A DNA stretch of 64,000 bases. Source: Amycolatopsis albispora (lineage in GTDB: Bacteria; Actinomycetota; Actinomycetes; Mycobacteriales; Pseudonocardiaceae). A program made the position numbers and the translations under genes. The notes under the pieces are model-generated. The model made no database searches. It saw only the letters and a program-made list of their open reading frames with translations, and was not told where the DNA came from. Every line of letters starts with the position of its first letter. The first letter of the stretch is position 1. The DNA lies in NCBI RefSeq assembly GCF_003312875.1, contig NZ_CP015163.1, forward strand, positions 4,774,001 through 4,838,000. Direction: 5' to 3'. Shown piece after piece: positions 37,622 to 46,879 of this stretch.

Positions 37622-38689
37622 TTAGCCGGAGTGCGCGGCCAGTCGTTCGTCGCGGTCGGCGGCACGCAGCGCGTCGAGCACGCCGTCGAGGTCACCGTCG
37701 AGCACCTGGTCGAGGTTGTACGCCTTGTAGTTGACCCGGTGGTCGGAAATGCGGTTCTCCGGGAAGTTGTACGTGCGCACCCGCTCCGAGCGGTCCACCG
37801 TGCGCACCTGCGACCGGCGCGCGTCCGAAGCCTTGGCCGCGGCCTCCTCCTCGGCGATGGCCTGCAGCCGCGCCTGCAGCACCTGCAGCGCGCGGGCGCG
37901 GTTCTGGATCTGCGACTTCTCGTTCTGGCAGGAGACCACGATGCCGGTCGGCAGGTGCGTGATGCGCACCGCCGAATCCGTGGTGTTCACGCTCTGCCCA
38001 CCGGGCCCCGACGAGCGGAACACGTCGATCCGCAGGTCGTTCGGGTCGATTTCGACCTCGACCTCCTCCGGCTCCGGGTAGATCAGCACGCCGGCCGCCG
38101 AGGTGTGGATGCGGCCCTGCGACTCGGTGGCGGGCACGCGCTGGACGCGGTGCACGCCGCCTTCGAACTTCAGCCGCGCCCACACGCCGTCCGCGTCGGT
38201 GCCCTTGCTCTTGATGGACACCGTGGCGTCCTTGAAGCCGCCGAGATCGGAGTCCACCGAGTCCAGCACCTCGGCCTTCCAGCCGTGCCGCTCGGCGTAC
38301 CGCAGGTACATGCGCAGCAGGTCGCCCGCGAACAACGCGGACTCCTCGCCGCCCTCCCCCGACTTGATCTCCATCACCACGTCGGAGCCGTCGTACGGGT
38401 CGCGCGGCAGCAGCAGCTCGGTCAGCCGCGCCTCCAGCACCGGGATGCGCTCGGCCAGTTCCTCGGCCTCGGCCGCGAACGACGGGTCCTCGGCCAGCTC
38501 GCGGGCGGCTTCGAGGTCCTCCCTGGCCGCGTCCAGCTCACCGATCACCCGGACGACCGGGGTGAGCTCGGCGTAGCGGCGGCCGAGCTTGCGCGCCCGG
38601 CCCTGGTCGGCGTGCACCGACGGGTCCGCGAGCTGCTTCTCCAGCTCGGCGTACTCGTCGAGCAGCCCACGCAACGAACTCGAATCCAC
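37622..38689 (-). CDS. prfA: Peptide chain release factor 1
   Basis: A 355-residue RF1 that ends translation at UAA and UAG. The codon-recognition loop is in [19 protein letters not shown] (PAT), and the peptidyl-release motif is [17 protein letters not shown]. The GTG at 38689 follows GAGGGA by 6 nt. A strong intrinsic terminator lies just upstream after rpmE, so prfA probably has its own promoter or relies on read-through. Confidence 0.97.
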   Translation of the reverse strand: MDSSSLRGLLDEYAELEKQLADPSVHADQGRARKLGRRYAELTPVVRVIGELDAAREDLEAARELAEDPSFAAEAEELAERIPVLEARLTELLLPRDPYDGSDVVMEIKSGEGGEESALFAGDLLRMYLRYAERHGWKAEVLDSVDSDLGGFKDATVSIKSKGTDADGVWARLKFEGGVHRVQRVPATESQGRIHTSAAGVLIYPEPEEVEVEIDPNDLRIDVFRSSGPGGQSVNTTDSAVRITHLPTGIVVSCQNEKSQIQNRARALQVLQARLQAIAEEEAAAKASDARRSQVRTVDRSERVRTYNFPENRISDHRVNYKAYNLDQVLDGDLDGVLDALRAADRDERLAAHSG

Positions 38690-38725
38690 GGTCTGTCCCT
38701 CTTCCGGAGTACCTGGGTGACCCAC

Positions 38726-38762
38726 AAAAACGGCGCCCACCCGCAGAGCGAGTGGGCGCCGT
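38726..38762 (-). terminator. Intrinsic terminator after rpmE
   Basis: On the minus strand the 11-bp perfect stem ACGGCGCCCAC/GTGGGCGCCGT (arms 38752-38762 and 38730-38740, 11-nt loop) is followed by TTTTTG (38730-38725). This is a canonical rho-independent terminator, unusual in having a true U tract for this GC content. Confidence 0.85.
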
Positions 38763-38770
38763 CGGTGCAG

Positions 38771-38998
38771 CTACTTGGCGTCGGCGTCCTTCTTGCGCTT
38801 GCCGTAGCGGGCCTCGAAGCGCGCGACCCGGCCACCGGTGTCCAGAATCTTCTGCTTGCCGGTGTAGAACGGGTGGCAGTTCGAGCAGATCTCGACGTGG
38901 ATGTCGCCGCTGGTCTTGGTGCTACGGGTGGTGAAGGTGTTGCCGCAGCCGCAGGTCACCGTGGTGACCACGTACTCGGGGTGAATGCCGCTCTTCAT
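38771..38998 (-). CDS. rpmE: 50S ribosomal protein L31, zinc-binding type
   Basis: A 75-residue L31 starting [20 protein letters not shown]. The zinc-binding form is shown by TCGCG and [15 protein letters not shown] (CxC and CxxC). It ends in a basic tail ([12 protein letters not shown]). The ATG at 38998 follows AGAGGA. Downstream is the intrinsic terminator at 38726-38762; upstream lies the secreted protein gene on the opposite strand. Confidence 0.97.
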   Translation of the reverse strand: MKSGIHPEYVVTTVTCGCGNTFTTRSTKTSGDIHVEICSNCHPFYTGKQKILDTGGRVARFEARYGKRKKDADAK

Positions 38999-39166
38999 GG
39001 TGTCCTCTCTTGGCTGGCCGCCGGGTCCCCGGGATTTCACGGGGTGAACCGGAGCCGGACGTCAGCGGGTGATTCTGCCAGACGCGCCGGTACCCGCATC
39101 AACAGGGCCCGGCCTGCGGTTATTCCCCGGCTTGTACGGATCTTGTACATCTTCACGAGATGGTAT

Positions 39167-39191
39167 CCAAGTTGGTTATTCGGCAACTTGG
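39167..39191. promoter_or_regulatory. Inverted repeat before the secreted CHAP-like gene
   Basis: CCAAGTTG (39167-39174) and CAACTTGG (39184-39191) form perfect 8-bp arms around 9 nt, ending 5 bp before the AAGGAG ribosome-binding site. Just upstream the direct repeat CTTGTAC occurs twice (39131 and 39142). It could be an operator or a leader hairpin. Confidence 0.45.
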
Positions 39192-39208
39192 ACGCGAAGG
39201 AGTGAACG

Positions 39209-39733
39209 ATGCGCATCAGGAGACTGCTGGTCGGGACCGCGGTGGCGGTGGCGCTCGCGGGCGCCGCGGTGGCCCCGGCCCAGGCGAGCCCGATGTCGCC
39301 GGGGATCACCGCGGCCGACATCAACCCGGCCGCCGGCACGTTCACCACCGTGCCCGAGTCCGACCTGGCCGCGCTCGGCGCCGGTGACGGCACGCCGGCC
39401 GGGGCGGTGGCCTGGTTCAAGGCGAAAATGGGCAGCACCGCCTACCAGGGCCTCTGCGAGAAGGCGGTGGAGAACGCCTACGGCACCACCGGCGTCTGGG
39501 CCTCGGCGAACGCGCACTGGAACGGCGCCAGCCCGAAGCACACCGACGGCAGCAGGCCGCCGAAGGGCGCGTTCGTCTACTGGAACATCAGCCAGTGGGG
39601 CCACGTGGGCATCGCCGACGGCAACGGCGGCATCTACGCCACCAGCATCGGCGGCAAGATCGGCCACGCCTCCAGCGTGAACTATTTCAACAACTACCGC
39701 GGCTGGACCCCGGCGGCCGTCCCCCACCAGTAA
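39209..39733 (+). CDS. Secreted CHAP-like peptidase-fold protein
   Basis: A 174-residue exported protein with a clear signal peptide (MRIRRLLVGTAVAVALAGAAVAPAQA, cleavage about residue 26). The mature domain has YQGLCEKAVENAYG with a candidate nucleophile Cys and KGAFVYWNISQWGHVGIADGNGGIYATS with a candidate His, the order and spacing of CHAP/NlpC-like papain-fold amidases. Cell-wall hydrolysis is plausible but not shown. It lies on the plus strand between rpmE and rho, which are usually adjacent; AAGGAG precedes the ATG. Confidence 0.75.
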   Translation: MRIRRLLVGTAVAVALAGAAVAPAQASPMSPGITAADINPAAGTFTTVPESDLAALGAGDGTPAGAVAWFKAKMGSTAYQGLCEKAVENAYGTTGVWASANAHWNGASPKHTDGSRPPKGAFVYWNISQWGHVGIADGNGGIYATSIGGKIGHASSVNYFNNYRGWTPAAVPHQ

Positions 39734-39772
39734 CCTGGGCCATAGACCTCTTGGTGGGGACCGGAGGAAAGC

Positions 39773-39808
39773 GAAGGGGGCTGCACCCGCTCGGGTGCGG
39801 CCCCCTTC
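39773..39808. terminator. Bidirectional terminator between the CHAP-like gene and rho
   Basis: 16-bp arms (39773-39788 and 39793-39808, GAAGGGGG... with ...CCCCCTTC) with one G-T pair and a 4-nt loop GCTC. It lies between two convergent stop codons and could serve both strands. Confidence 0.75.
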
Positions 39809-39821
39809 GTGGTCAAACCAC

Positions 39822-41843
39822 TCAATCCTCGTCGGGACCGAGTGCGGTCTTCGAGACCTGCATCAGGAACTCGATGTTCGTCTTCGTCTTGCGCAGGCGG
39901 GACAGCAGCAGGTCGATCGCCTGCTGCGAGTCCAGCGCGTGCAGGACGCGGTGCAGCTTCAGCGTCACCGCCAGCTCGTCCGGCGAGAGCAGCAGCTCCT
40001 CCTTGCGGGTACCGGACGGGTTGATGTCCACCGCGGGGAAGACGCGCCGCTCGGCGATCTTGCGGTCCAGCTTGAGCTCGGCGTTGCCGGTGCCCTTGAA
40101 CTCCTCGAAGATCACCGTGTCACCGGTGGACCCGGTTTCCACCATCGCCGTGGCGAAGATGGTCAGCGAGCCGCCGTTCTCGATGTTGCGCGCCGCGCCG
40201 AGGAAGCGCTTCGGCGGGAACAACGCGGTCGAGTCGACACCACCGGACAGGATGCGCCCGGACGCCGGGGCCGCCAGGTTGTAGGCGCGGCCGAGGCGGG
40301 TGATCGAGTCGAGCAGGACCACCACGTCGAGGCCCATCTCGACCAGGCGCTTGGCCCGCTCGATGGACAGCTCGGCGACCGAGGTGTGGTCTGACGGCGG
40401 GCGGTCGAAGGTGGAGGCGATGACCTCGCCCTTCACCGACCGCTGCATGTCGGTGACCTCTTCCGGCCGCTCGTCGACCAGCACCACCATCAGGTGGCAC
40501 TCGGGGTTGTTCGTGGTGATCGCGTTCGCGATGTCCTGCATGATCGTGGTCTTGCCGGCCTTCGGCGGCGACACGATCAGCGCGCGCTGCCCCTTGCCGA
40601 CCGGCATCACCAGGTCGATCACGCGGGTGGTGAGCTTGTGCGGCTCGGTCTCCAGCCGCAGGCGCTCGTTCGGGTACAGCGGGGTCAGCTTGGTGAAGTC
40701 CGGGCGCTTCTTCGCCTGGTCCGGCTCGAGGCCGTTGATGCTGTCCACGCGCACCAGCGGGTTGAACTTCTGCCGCTGCTGCTCGCCCTCGCGCGGCTGG
40801 CGCACCACACCGGTGATGGCGTCACCGCGGCGCAGGCCGTACTTGCGGACCAGCGACAGCGAGACGTACACGTCGTTCGGCCCGGCCAGGTAGCCCGAGG
40901 TGCGGACGAACGCGTAGTTGTCCAGCACGTCCAGGATGCCGGCCACGGGCAGCAGGACGTCGTCCTCGCGCACCTCGGTGTCCGGGCTGCCGCCCTCACC
41001 GCGGCCACCGCGGCGGCGGCGGTCGCGGAAGCGGCGGCCCCGGCGGCCGCCCTCTTCGTCGTCGTCGGACTGCGCGTTGCCGCGGTTGTCCTGCTGACCA
41101 CGCTGGCGGTCGTTCTGCCGGTCGCCGCGGTCGTTGCGGTCACCCCGGTCGTTGCGGTCGCCGCGCTGGCGGTCCCCGCGCTGCTGCTGGTCACCGCCCT
41201 GCTGGCGGTCACCGCCCTGGCGGTCGCCACCCTGCTGGCGCTCGCGGCGCTGCTCGCCGGAGCCACCACCGGAGGCGTCGCCCTGCCGGTTCGAGCCGCG
41301 ACGGCGGCGCCCGCCCTCACGGCGGCCACCGTCCTCGCCGGAGGAGGACTGGTCGCCGGACGGCGCCTCGCCCTCGGTCTCCTTGCGCTCGGCCGGGCGC
41401 TCGGCCTGCTGCGGCTCGGCGCTTTCCTGGACCTTCGCGGCGGGAGCGGCGGGAGCGGGCTCGGCCTGCTCCGGCTTGGTCTCCGCCTTCGGCTGTTCCG
41501 GGGCCTTCTCCTTGCGCGGGGCGCGGGTCTTCGCCTCGGCGGGCTTGCCGGCGTCGATGCCGTCGAGCGGAAGCGTGTCCGCGCTGGTGGCGGTCGCGGC
41601 GGCGCTGGTGCGCCGCTTGGTCTTGCCCTGGCGCTCGCGGATGGCCGCGATCAGGTCCCCCTTGCGCATTCCCGCGGTGTCGCTGATGCCGAGTTCACCG
41701 GCCAGCGAGCGCAGGTCCGCGATGACCATTCCGGACAGACCGCCGGGTCGGCGTTTCGGCGCGGCGGTGCCGTTCGCCTGCGGCTCGGCCCCAGCATCAG
41801 CGCTGGGAGCCGCGTCGCCGCTCAGTAGATCGGTGTTGCTCAC
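39822..41843 (-). CDS. rho: Transcription termination factor Rho with large basic N-terminal insertion
   Basis: A 673-residue hexameric RNA helicase. Residues about 28-85 form the SAP-like N-terminal domain; then comes a long low-complexity stretch (about 85-300) rich in Glu/Ala/Pro and then in Arg, Gly, Asp, Gln and Asn (many GDR, GDRQ and DRND repeats). The RNA-binding fold follows from about 300, and the ATPase has Walker A SPPKAGKTTIMQ and VVLLDSITRLGRAYN. Such an insertion is typical of actinobacterial Rho and binds RNA. The start is GTG at 41843, with AAGGAAGGA 5 nt upstream, after a 378-bp gap. Confidence 0.95.
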   Translation of the reverse strand: MSNTDLLSGDAAPSADAGAEPQANGTAAPKRRPGGLSGMVIADLRSLAGELGISDTAGMRKGDLIAAIRERQGKTKRRTSAAATATSADTLPLDGIDAGKPAEAKTRAPRKEKAPEQPKAETKPEQAEPAPAAPAAKVQESAEPQQAERPAERKETEGEAPSGDQSSSGEDGGRREGGRRRRGSNRQGDASGGGSGEQRRERQQGGDRQGGDRQQGGDQQQRGDRQRGDRNDRGDRNDRGDRQNDRQRGQQDNRGNAQSDDDEEGGRRGRRFRDRRRRGGRGEGGSPDTEVREDDVLLPVAGILDVLDNYAFVRTSGYLAGPNDVYVSLSLVRKYGLRRGDAITGVVRQPREGEQQRQKFNPLVRVDSINGLEPDQAKKRPDFTKLTPLYPNERLRLETEPHKLTTRVIDLVMPVGKGQRALIVSPPKAGKTTIMQDIANAITTNNPECHLMVVLVDERPEEVTDMQRSVKGEVIASTFDRPPSDHTSVAELSIERAKRLVEMGLDVVVLLDSITRLGRAYNLAAPASGRILSGGVDSTALFPPKRFLGAARNIENGGSLTIFATAMVETGSTGDTVIFEEFKGTGNAELKLDRKIAERRVFPAVDINPSGTRKEELLLSPDELAVTLKLHRVLHALDSQQAIDLLLSRLRKTKTNIEFLMQVSKTALGPDED

Positions 41844-42221
41844 ACAAGTCCTTCCTTACCGATCCACGCCTCCAGGTGGATCAGCGGACTGCCGCCCGCG
41901 TCCGAATCACGAGACGGCTAGTTGTTCCCGTGGCCGGAAGCCAGATCCAGCCGAGACGTACGAGTCACGGCGGGAGAACCGCCGACACGGGAAGTACGTG
42001 CCCCATACGGCACACGCGAAATCCGTCACCGCGACCGCACCGGAGCCCGTTGCCGTACCCCAGGACCCCCGCAGGACCCTGGACTGGACGGGAAAATGCG
42101 ATCCGGGCTGAACCCCCGGAACCTGCACCGGGTGCGGACTGCGCACGGTGATCGAACGCCCCCGAGGGTAGACCGGCCCGCTTCACCGTGCAACAACCAC
42201 CCCTACTTTGCGTTCGGCGTG
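41844..42221 (-). other. Long leader/spacer between thrB and rho
   Basis: 378 bp with no convincing gene. Near rho it holds the AAGGAAGGA site and the hairpin GATCCAC/GTGGATC (41861-41867 with 41876-41882); a second hairpin is CGGCGG/CCGCCG (41968-41984). A long untranslated leader would fit rho self-regulation by premature termination, as known for rho genes elsewhere. No promoter is clear. Confidence 0.4.
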
Positions 42222-43100
42222 TTATGCCACAGCGACCTGTACGCCGGCCGCGTCCACGGGCAGCGCGATGACCTCGAAGGAGTCAACGTCGACCGCGGCC
42301 GGGAGTATTCCCGTCGTGGTCAGCGCCAGAACCGTCGGCCCGGCACCGGAAATCGCCGCCGCCACGCCGTGTTCGCGCAGCTGCGCCACCAGCCGCGCGC
42401 TGGCCGGGTAGGCCGGGGCGCGGTAGCTCTGGTGCAGCCGGTCCTCGGTGGCGGTGAGCAGCAGTTCCGGCCGGGATGTGAGAGCGCGCACAGCCAGCGC
42501 GGCGCGTCCGGCGTTGAAGGCGGCGTCGGCGTGCGGCACGTGTTCCGGCAACAGGCCGCGGGTGGCGTCGGTGGAGGACCGCTGCGCCGGCACGGCCAGC
42601 ACCGGCTTCAGGTCCGGGTGCGGGTCGAGCCGCTCGGCGCCGAACCGGCCGCCGTCCTGCCAGGCGATGACCAGCCCGCCGAGCAGGCTCGCCGCCGCGT
42701 TGTCCGCGTGCCCCTCGAAACCGGCGGCCAGCTGCAGCGCCTCGTCGTCGAGTTCACGCCCGGCCAGCGCGTACCCCGCGGCCACCCCGGACACCACCGC
42801 CGCGGCCGAGGAGCCGAGGCCGCGGGCGTGCGGAATCGCGTTGTGGCAACGCAGGTGCAGCCCCGGCGGGGAGAACCCGAGGTGGTCGCACGCGCGGCGC
42901 AGCGCGCGCACCACGAGGTGCGTCTCGTCGGTGGGCACGTCGGCCACCCCGCCCGCGCCCGCGTCGATCACCTCGACCTTGAGCCCGGCGTCGGTGACCC
43001 GCACCTCGACCACGTCGTGCAAGCCCAGCGCCATGCCCAGCACGTCGAAGCCCGGCCCGAGGTTCGCCGTCGAGGCCGGGACGGTGACCCGCAGGTTCAC
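42222..43100 (-). CDS. thrB: Homoserine kinase
   Basis: A 292-residue GHMP-family kinase that phosphorylates L-homoserine in Thr synthesis. Motifs are [21 protein letters not shown] at the N-terminus, the ATP loop [17 protein letters not shown] and [13 protein letters not shown] near the end. The GTG at 43100 overlaps the thrC stop by 4 nt (GTGA). Last of the coupled hom-thrC-thrB run. Confidence 0.96.
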   Translation of the reverse strand: MNLRVTVPASTANLGPGFDVLGMALGLHDVVEVRVTDAGLKVEVIDAGAGGVADVPTDETHLVVRALRRACDHLGFSPPGLHLRCHNAIPHARGLGSSAAAVVSGVAAGYALAGRELDDEALQLAAGFEGHADNAAASLLGGLVIAWQDGGRFGAERLDPHPDLKPVLAVPAQRSSTDATRGLLPEHVPHADAAFNAGRAALAVRALTSRPELLLTATEDRLHQSYRAPAYPASARLVAQLREHGVAAAISGAGPTVLALTTTGILPAAVDVDSFEVIALPVDAAGVQVAVA

Positions 43101-44143
43101 GCGAGCTCCAGCGCCGCGGCCACCGCGGTGGGGTCCACCGCCAGCGGTTCCACCTCGACCACGCCGTTCAGCGCGGTGGCCGGGTCCTTGAGACCGTGCC
43201 CGGTCACCGTGCAGACCACGGTCGAGCCACGCGGGATCCGGCCGTCCGCGGCGGTGATCAGCAGGCCCGCCACGCTGGTCGCCGAGGCGGGCTCGACAAA
43301 AACGCCCTCCTTGCGGGCCAGCAGCCGGTAGGCCTCGAGGATCTGCTCGTCGGTGGCCTTCTCGAACAGGCCGCCGGAGGCGTCCTTGGCCTTGACCGCC
43401 TTGTCCCAGGAAGCCGGGCTGCCCACGCGGATCGCGGTGGCCACGGTCTCCGGCTCGGTCACCGGCTCGCCGTCGACCAGCGGCGCGGCACCGGCGGCCT
43501 GGAAGCCGAACATGCGTGGTGTGCCGTTGACCACACCGTCGGCCGCGTACTCGGCGTACCCGGCCCAGTAGGCAGAGATGTTGCCCGCGTTGCCGACCGG
43601 CAGGCAGTGGATGTCCGGCGCCGCGCCGAGCACGTCGCAGACCTCCCACGCCGCGCTCTTCTGGCCGACCAGGCGCACCGGGTTGACCGAGTTCACCAGG
43701 GTCACCGGGTAGTCGGCCGCGGTTTTGCGCGCCAGCTCCAGGCAGTCGTCGAAGTTGCCCTCGACCTGCAGGATCTTGGCGCCGTGCGCGACCGCCTGGG
43801 CCATCTTGCCCAGCGCGATCTTGCCCTCGGGCACCAGTACCGCGCTGGTCAGCCCGGCGCGGGCGGCATAGGCCGAAGCCGAGGCCGAGGTGTTGCCGGT
43901 GGAGGCGCAGATGACCGCCTTGAGCCCGCTGGCCAGCGCGTGCGTGATGGCCACGGTCATGCCGCGGTCCTTGAACGAGCCGGTCGGGTTGGCGCCCTCG
44001 ACCTTCAGGTACACCTCGCACCCGGTCAGCTGCGACAGGTGCGGCGCGGGCAGCAGCGGGGTGTTGCCCTCGCCGAGGGTGACGATCTTCGCGCCCTCCG
44101 GCACGGGAATGCGGTCGGCGTACGCCTCGATGATCCCGGTCAC
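43097..44143 (-). CDS. thrC: Threonine synthase
   Basis: A 348-residue PLP enzyme (fold type II) that converts O-phosphohomoserine to threonine. The PLP Lys is in [16 protein letters not shown]; other motifs are [20 protein letters not shown] and [15 protein letters not shown] (phosphate-binding loop). It is the short actinobacterial form. The GTG at 44143 overlaps the end of hom by 4 nt. Confidence 0.96.
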   Translation of the reverse strand: MTGIIEAYADRIPVPEGAKIVTLGEGNTPLLPAPHLSQLTGCEVYLKVEGANPTGSFKDRGMTVAITHALASGLKAVICASTGNTSASASAYAARAGLTSAVLVPEGKIALGKMAQAVAHGAKILQVEGNFDDCLELARKTAADYPVTLVNSVNPVRLVGQKSAAWEVCDVLGAAPDIHCLPVGNAGNISAYWAGYAEYAADGVVNGTPRMFGFQAAGAAPLVDGEPVTEPETVATAIRVGSPASWDKAVKAKDASGGLFEKATDEQILEAYRLLARKEGVFVEPASATSVAGLLITAADGRIPRGSTVVCTVTGHGLKDPATALNGVVEVEPLAVDPTAVAAALELA

Positions 44144-45441
44144 TGGTCTTCGCCTTCCACGCGCATAACACTGACCACTTCCCGCACCACGTCCATCTTC
44201 CCGATCTCGTCCACTGTGGACTCGAGGGCGGCGTCCGGGGCCAGGTGGGTGACGATCACCAGGCTCGCGGTGGACAGCCGGTCGCGCTGGCGGACCGCGG
44301 CGATGCTCACCCCGTTCGCCGCGAACACCTGCGCCACCTGGGCCAGCACACCCGGCCGGTCGGCCACGTCCAGGCTGACGTGGTACCGCGTCGGGGTCTG
44401 CCCCATCGGGCGGACCGGCAGCCCGGCGTGCGCGGACTCACGCGGGCCGAGCCCGCCGAGCACCCGGTTGCGGGCCACCGCGACCAGGTCGCCGAGCACC
44501 GCGCTGGCGGTCGGCGCGCCACCGGCGCCCTGGCCGTAGAACATCAGCTCCCCGGCGGCGTCGGCTTCGACGTAGACCGCGTTGAACGCACCGCTGACCC
44601 CGGCCAGCTGGTGCGCGCGAGGGATCATCACCGGGTGCACGCGGGCGGAAACCGACTCACCGCCGTCTTCGCTGGTGACCCGCTCACAGATGGCGAGCAG
44701 CTTCACCGTGCGGTTGAGCATCTTCGCCGCGGCGATGTCCGACGCCGTCACCGCGGCGATGCCCTCGCGGTGCACGTCGGCCGCGGTCACCCTGGTGTGG
44801 AAGGCCAGCGACGCGAGGATCGCGGCCTTCGACGCGGCGTCGTAACCGTCCACATCGGCCGTCGGGTCCGCCTCGGCGTAACCCAGCCTGCTCGCTTCGT
44901 CGAGCGCTTCGGCGTATCCGGCGCCGGTGGAGTCCATTGCGGACAGAATGTAGTTCGTGGTGCCGTTGACGATGCCCATCACGCGGGTGATCCGGTCACC
45001 GGCCAGCGACTCGCGCAGCGGGCGCAGCAGCGGGATGGCCCCGGCGACGGCGGCCTCGAAGTAGAGGTCGGCGCCGGAGGCGTCGGCGGCCTCGGACAGC
45101 TCCGCCGAATGCTCCGACAGCAGCGCCTTGTTCGCGGTGACCACGGACTTGCCCGCGCGCAGGGCGTCCAGCAGCCAGGTGCGGGTCGGCTCGATGCCGC
45201 CGATCAGCTCGACGACCACGTCCACGTCTTCGGCGGTGACCAGCTTCGCCGCGTCCGCGGTGAGCAGTTCCGGCGGCAGCTCGGGGTGCTTGTCCGGGCG
45301 GCGGACGGCGATGCCGGCCAGCTCGACCGGCGCACCGGCGCGGGCGGCCAGCTCGCCCGCCTGCTCGGTGAGCAGCCGCGCGACCTCACCGCCGACCGTG
45401 CCGCAGCCGAGCAGGGCCACGCGAATGGGTTCGGACCTCAC
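44140..45441 (-). CDS. hom: Homoserine dehydrogenase with ACT domain
   Basis: A 433-residue enzyme that reduces aspartate semialdehyde to homoserine. The NAD(P) motif is [13 protein letters not shown]; the catalytic region includes [16 protein letters not shown] and [22 protein letters not shown]-terminal ACT domain ([20 protein letters not shown]) points to allosteric feedback by Thr. The GTG at 45441 overlaps the lysA stop by 4 nt (GTGA). Confidence 0.96.
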   Translation of the reverse strand: MRSEPIRVALLGCGTVGGEVARLLTEQAGELAARAGAPVELAGIAVRRPDKHPELPPELLTADAAKLVTAEDVDVVVELIGGIEPTRTWLLDALRAGKSVVTANKALLSEHSAELSEAADASGADLYFEAAVAGAIPLLRPLRESLAGDRITRVMGIVNGTTNYILSAMDSTGAGYAEALDEASRLGYAEADPTADVDGYDAASKAAILASLAFHTRVTAADVHREGIAAVTASDIAAAKMLNRTVKLLAICERVTSEDGGESVSARVHPVMIPRAHQLAGVSGAFNAVYVEADAAGELMFYGQGAGGAPTASAVLGDLVAVARNRVLGGLGPRESAHAGLPVRPMGQTPTRYHVSLDVADRPGVLAQVAQVFAANGVSIAAVRQRDRLSTASLVIVTHLAPDAALESTVDEIGKMDVVREVVSVMRVEGEDQ

Positions 45442-46874
45442 GACACCTCCAAGCCCAGCATGTCCTCGGTGGTTTCCCGCCGCAGCAGCAGCCGCGCCCC
45501 GCCGTTGCGCACCGCGACCACCGCCGGCCGCGGCTGGCGGTTGTAGTTGCTGGCCATCGAGTAGCAGTAGGCGCCGGTCGCGGCGACCGCGATCAGGTCA
45601 CCGGGAGCCAGGTTCTCGGGCAGCCAGCAGTCGCGGACCACGATGTCGCCGGACTCACAGTGTTTTCCCACCACGCGGGACAAGGCGGCGTTCGCTTCGC
45701 CGTCCTGGCCGTCACCGGCCGCCCGCGAAACCAGCCGCACGTCGTAGACCGCGTCGTAGAGCGAGGTGCGGATGTTGTCGCTCATCCCGCCGTCGACGCT
45801 GACGTAGCGCCGCACCGCGTTGTCCCCGAGCGTGACGTCCTTGATCGTGCCGACCTCGTAGAGGGTGACCGTGCCCGGACCGGCGATGGCGCGGCCGGGC
45901 TCACCGGCGATGCGCGGCACCGGCAGCCCGGCGAAGGCGCACTCCTTGCGCACGATCTCGCGGATCTGGGTGACCATCTGCGCGGGCGGCGGCGGGTTGT
46001 CCCGGTCGGTGTAGGCGATGCCGAACCCGCCCCCGAGGTCCACAATGGATAGCTGGTCCACCAGTTCCGGGCCGTGCTCCTTGCCCAGCTCGGCGAGCAG
46101 CCCGATGATCCGGCGCGCGGCCACCTCGAAGCCGTCGGCGTCGAAGATCTGCGAGCCGATGTGGCTGTGCAGCCCGATCAGCTTGAGCGAACCGGCGTTG
46201 AGCACCCGGCGCACCGCCTCGGCGGCGTCCCCGGAAGCCAGCGAGAAGCCGAACTTCTGGTCCTCGTGCGCGGTCGCGATGAACTCGTGCGTGTGCGCCT
46301 CGACGCCGACGGTGACCCGCACCAGCACCTGCTGGGTGATCTCGTGGCGGGCGGCCACCTCGGCCAGCCTGGCGATCTCGAAGTACGAGTCGAGCACCAC
46401 CGTGCCCACCCCGGCCTGGACGGCCATCTCCAGCTCGGCGACCGACTTGTTGTTGCCGTGGAAGGTGATCCGCTCCGGCGGGAACTCCGCGCGCTGCGCG
46501 ATGGCCAGCTCGCCGCCGCTGCACACGTCCAGGCTCAGCCCCTGCGCGGCCACCCAGCGGGCGATCTCGGTGGACAGGAACGCCTTGGACGCGTAGTGCA
46601 CCAGCGCCGGGTCGTCGAAGGCCTCGGCGTACTCGGCGCACCGCGACTTGAAGTCGGCTTCGTCGATGACAAAAAGCGGCGTGCCGTAGGTCTCGGCCAG
46701 CTCGCGCACGTCGACCCCGGCGATCCGGACCACACCGTCCGGCGCGCGGAAGGCGTTGCGGGGCCACACCTTCGGGTAGAGCCGGTCCAGTTCGCCCGAG
46801 GTGGACGGCGGGAACCCGGCGGTGTCCGCATGGGCATGGACCTCGGCGTACCGGGGTCCCGCGGGGTGAGCCAT
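45438..46874 (-). CDS. lysA: Diaminopimelate decarboxylase
   Basis: A 478-residue fold-type III PLP enzyme, last step of lysine synthesis. PLP Lys is in [54 protein letters not shown] and the active-site Cys region ([15 protein letters not shown]) are present, with [15 protein letters not shown] near the end. The ATG at 46874 ([16 protein letters not shown]) lies 5 nt after argS and gives the normal actinobacterial length. Confidence 0.96.
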   Translation of the reverse strand: MAHPAGPRYAEVHAHADTAGFPPSTSGELDRLYPKVWPRNAFRAPDGVVRIAGVDVRELAETYGTPLFVIDEADFKSRCAEYAEAFDDPALVHYASKAFLSTEIARWVAAQGLSLDVCSGGELAIAQRAEFPPERITFHGNNKSVAELEMAVQAGVGTVVLDSYFEIARLAEVAARHEITQQVLVRVTVGVEAHTHEFIATAHEDQKFGFSLASGDAAEAVRRVLNAGSLKLIGLHSHIGSQIFDADGFEVAARRIIGLLAELGKEHGPELVDQLSIVDLGGGFGIAYTDRDNPPPPAQMVTQIREIVRKECAFAGLPVPRIAGEPGRAIAGPGTVTLYEVGTIKDVTLGDNAVRRYVSVDGGMSDNIRTSLYDAVYDVRLVSRAAGDGQDGEANAALSRVVGKHCESGDIVVRDCWLPENLAPGDLIAVAATGAYCYSMASNYNRQPRPAVVAVRNGGARLLLRRETTEDMLGLEVS

Positions 46875-46879
46875 GGAAA

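Noticed and set aside
39061..39208. c-di-AMP (ydaO-type) riboswitch before the secreted CHAP-like gene
   Set aside because: Such riboswitches precede many actinobacterial cell-wall hydrolase genes, but the conserved ydaO motifs are not seen and the space is too short; only simple repeats are present.
41134..42111. 325-residue plus-strand frame opposite the rho N-terminus
   Set aside because: Ser/Arg/Pro-rich antisense of the low-complexity Rho insertion; no independent support.
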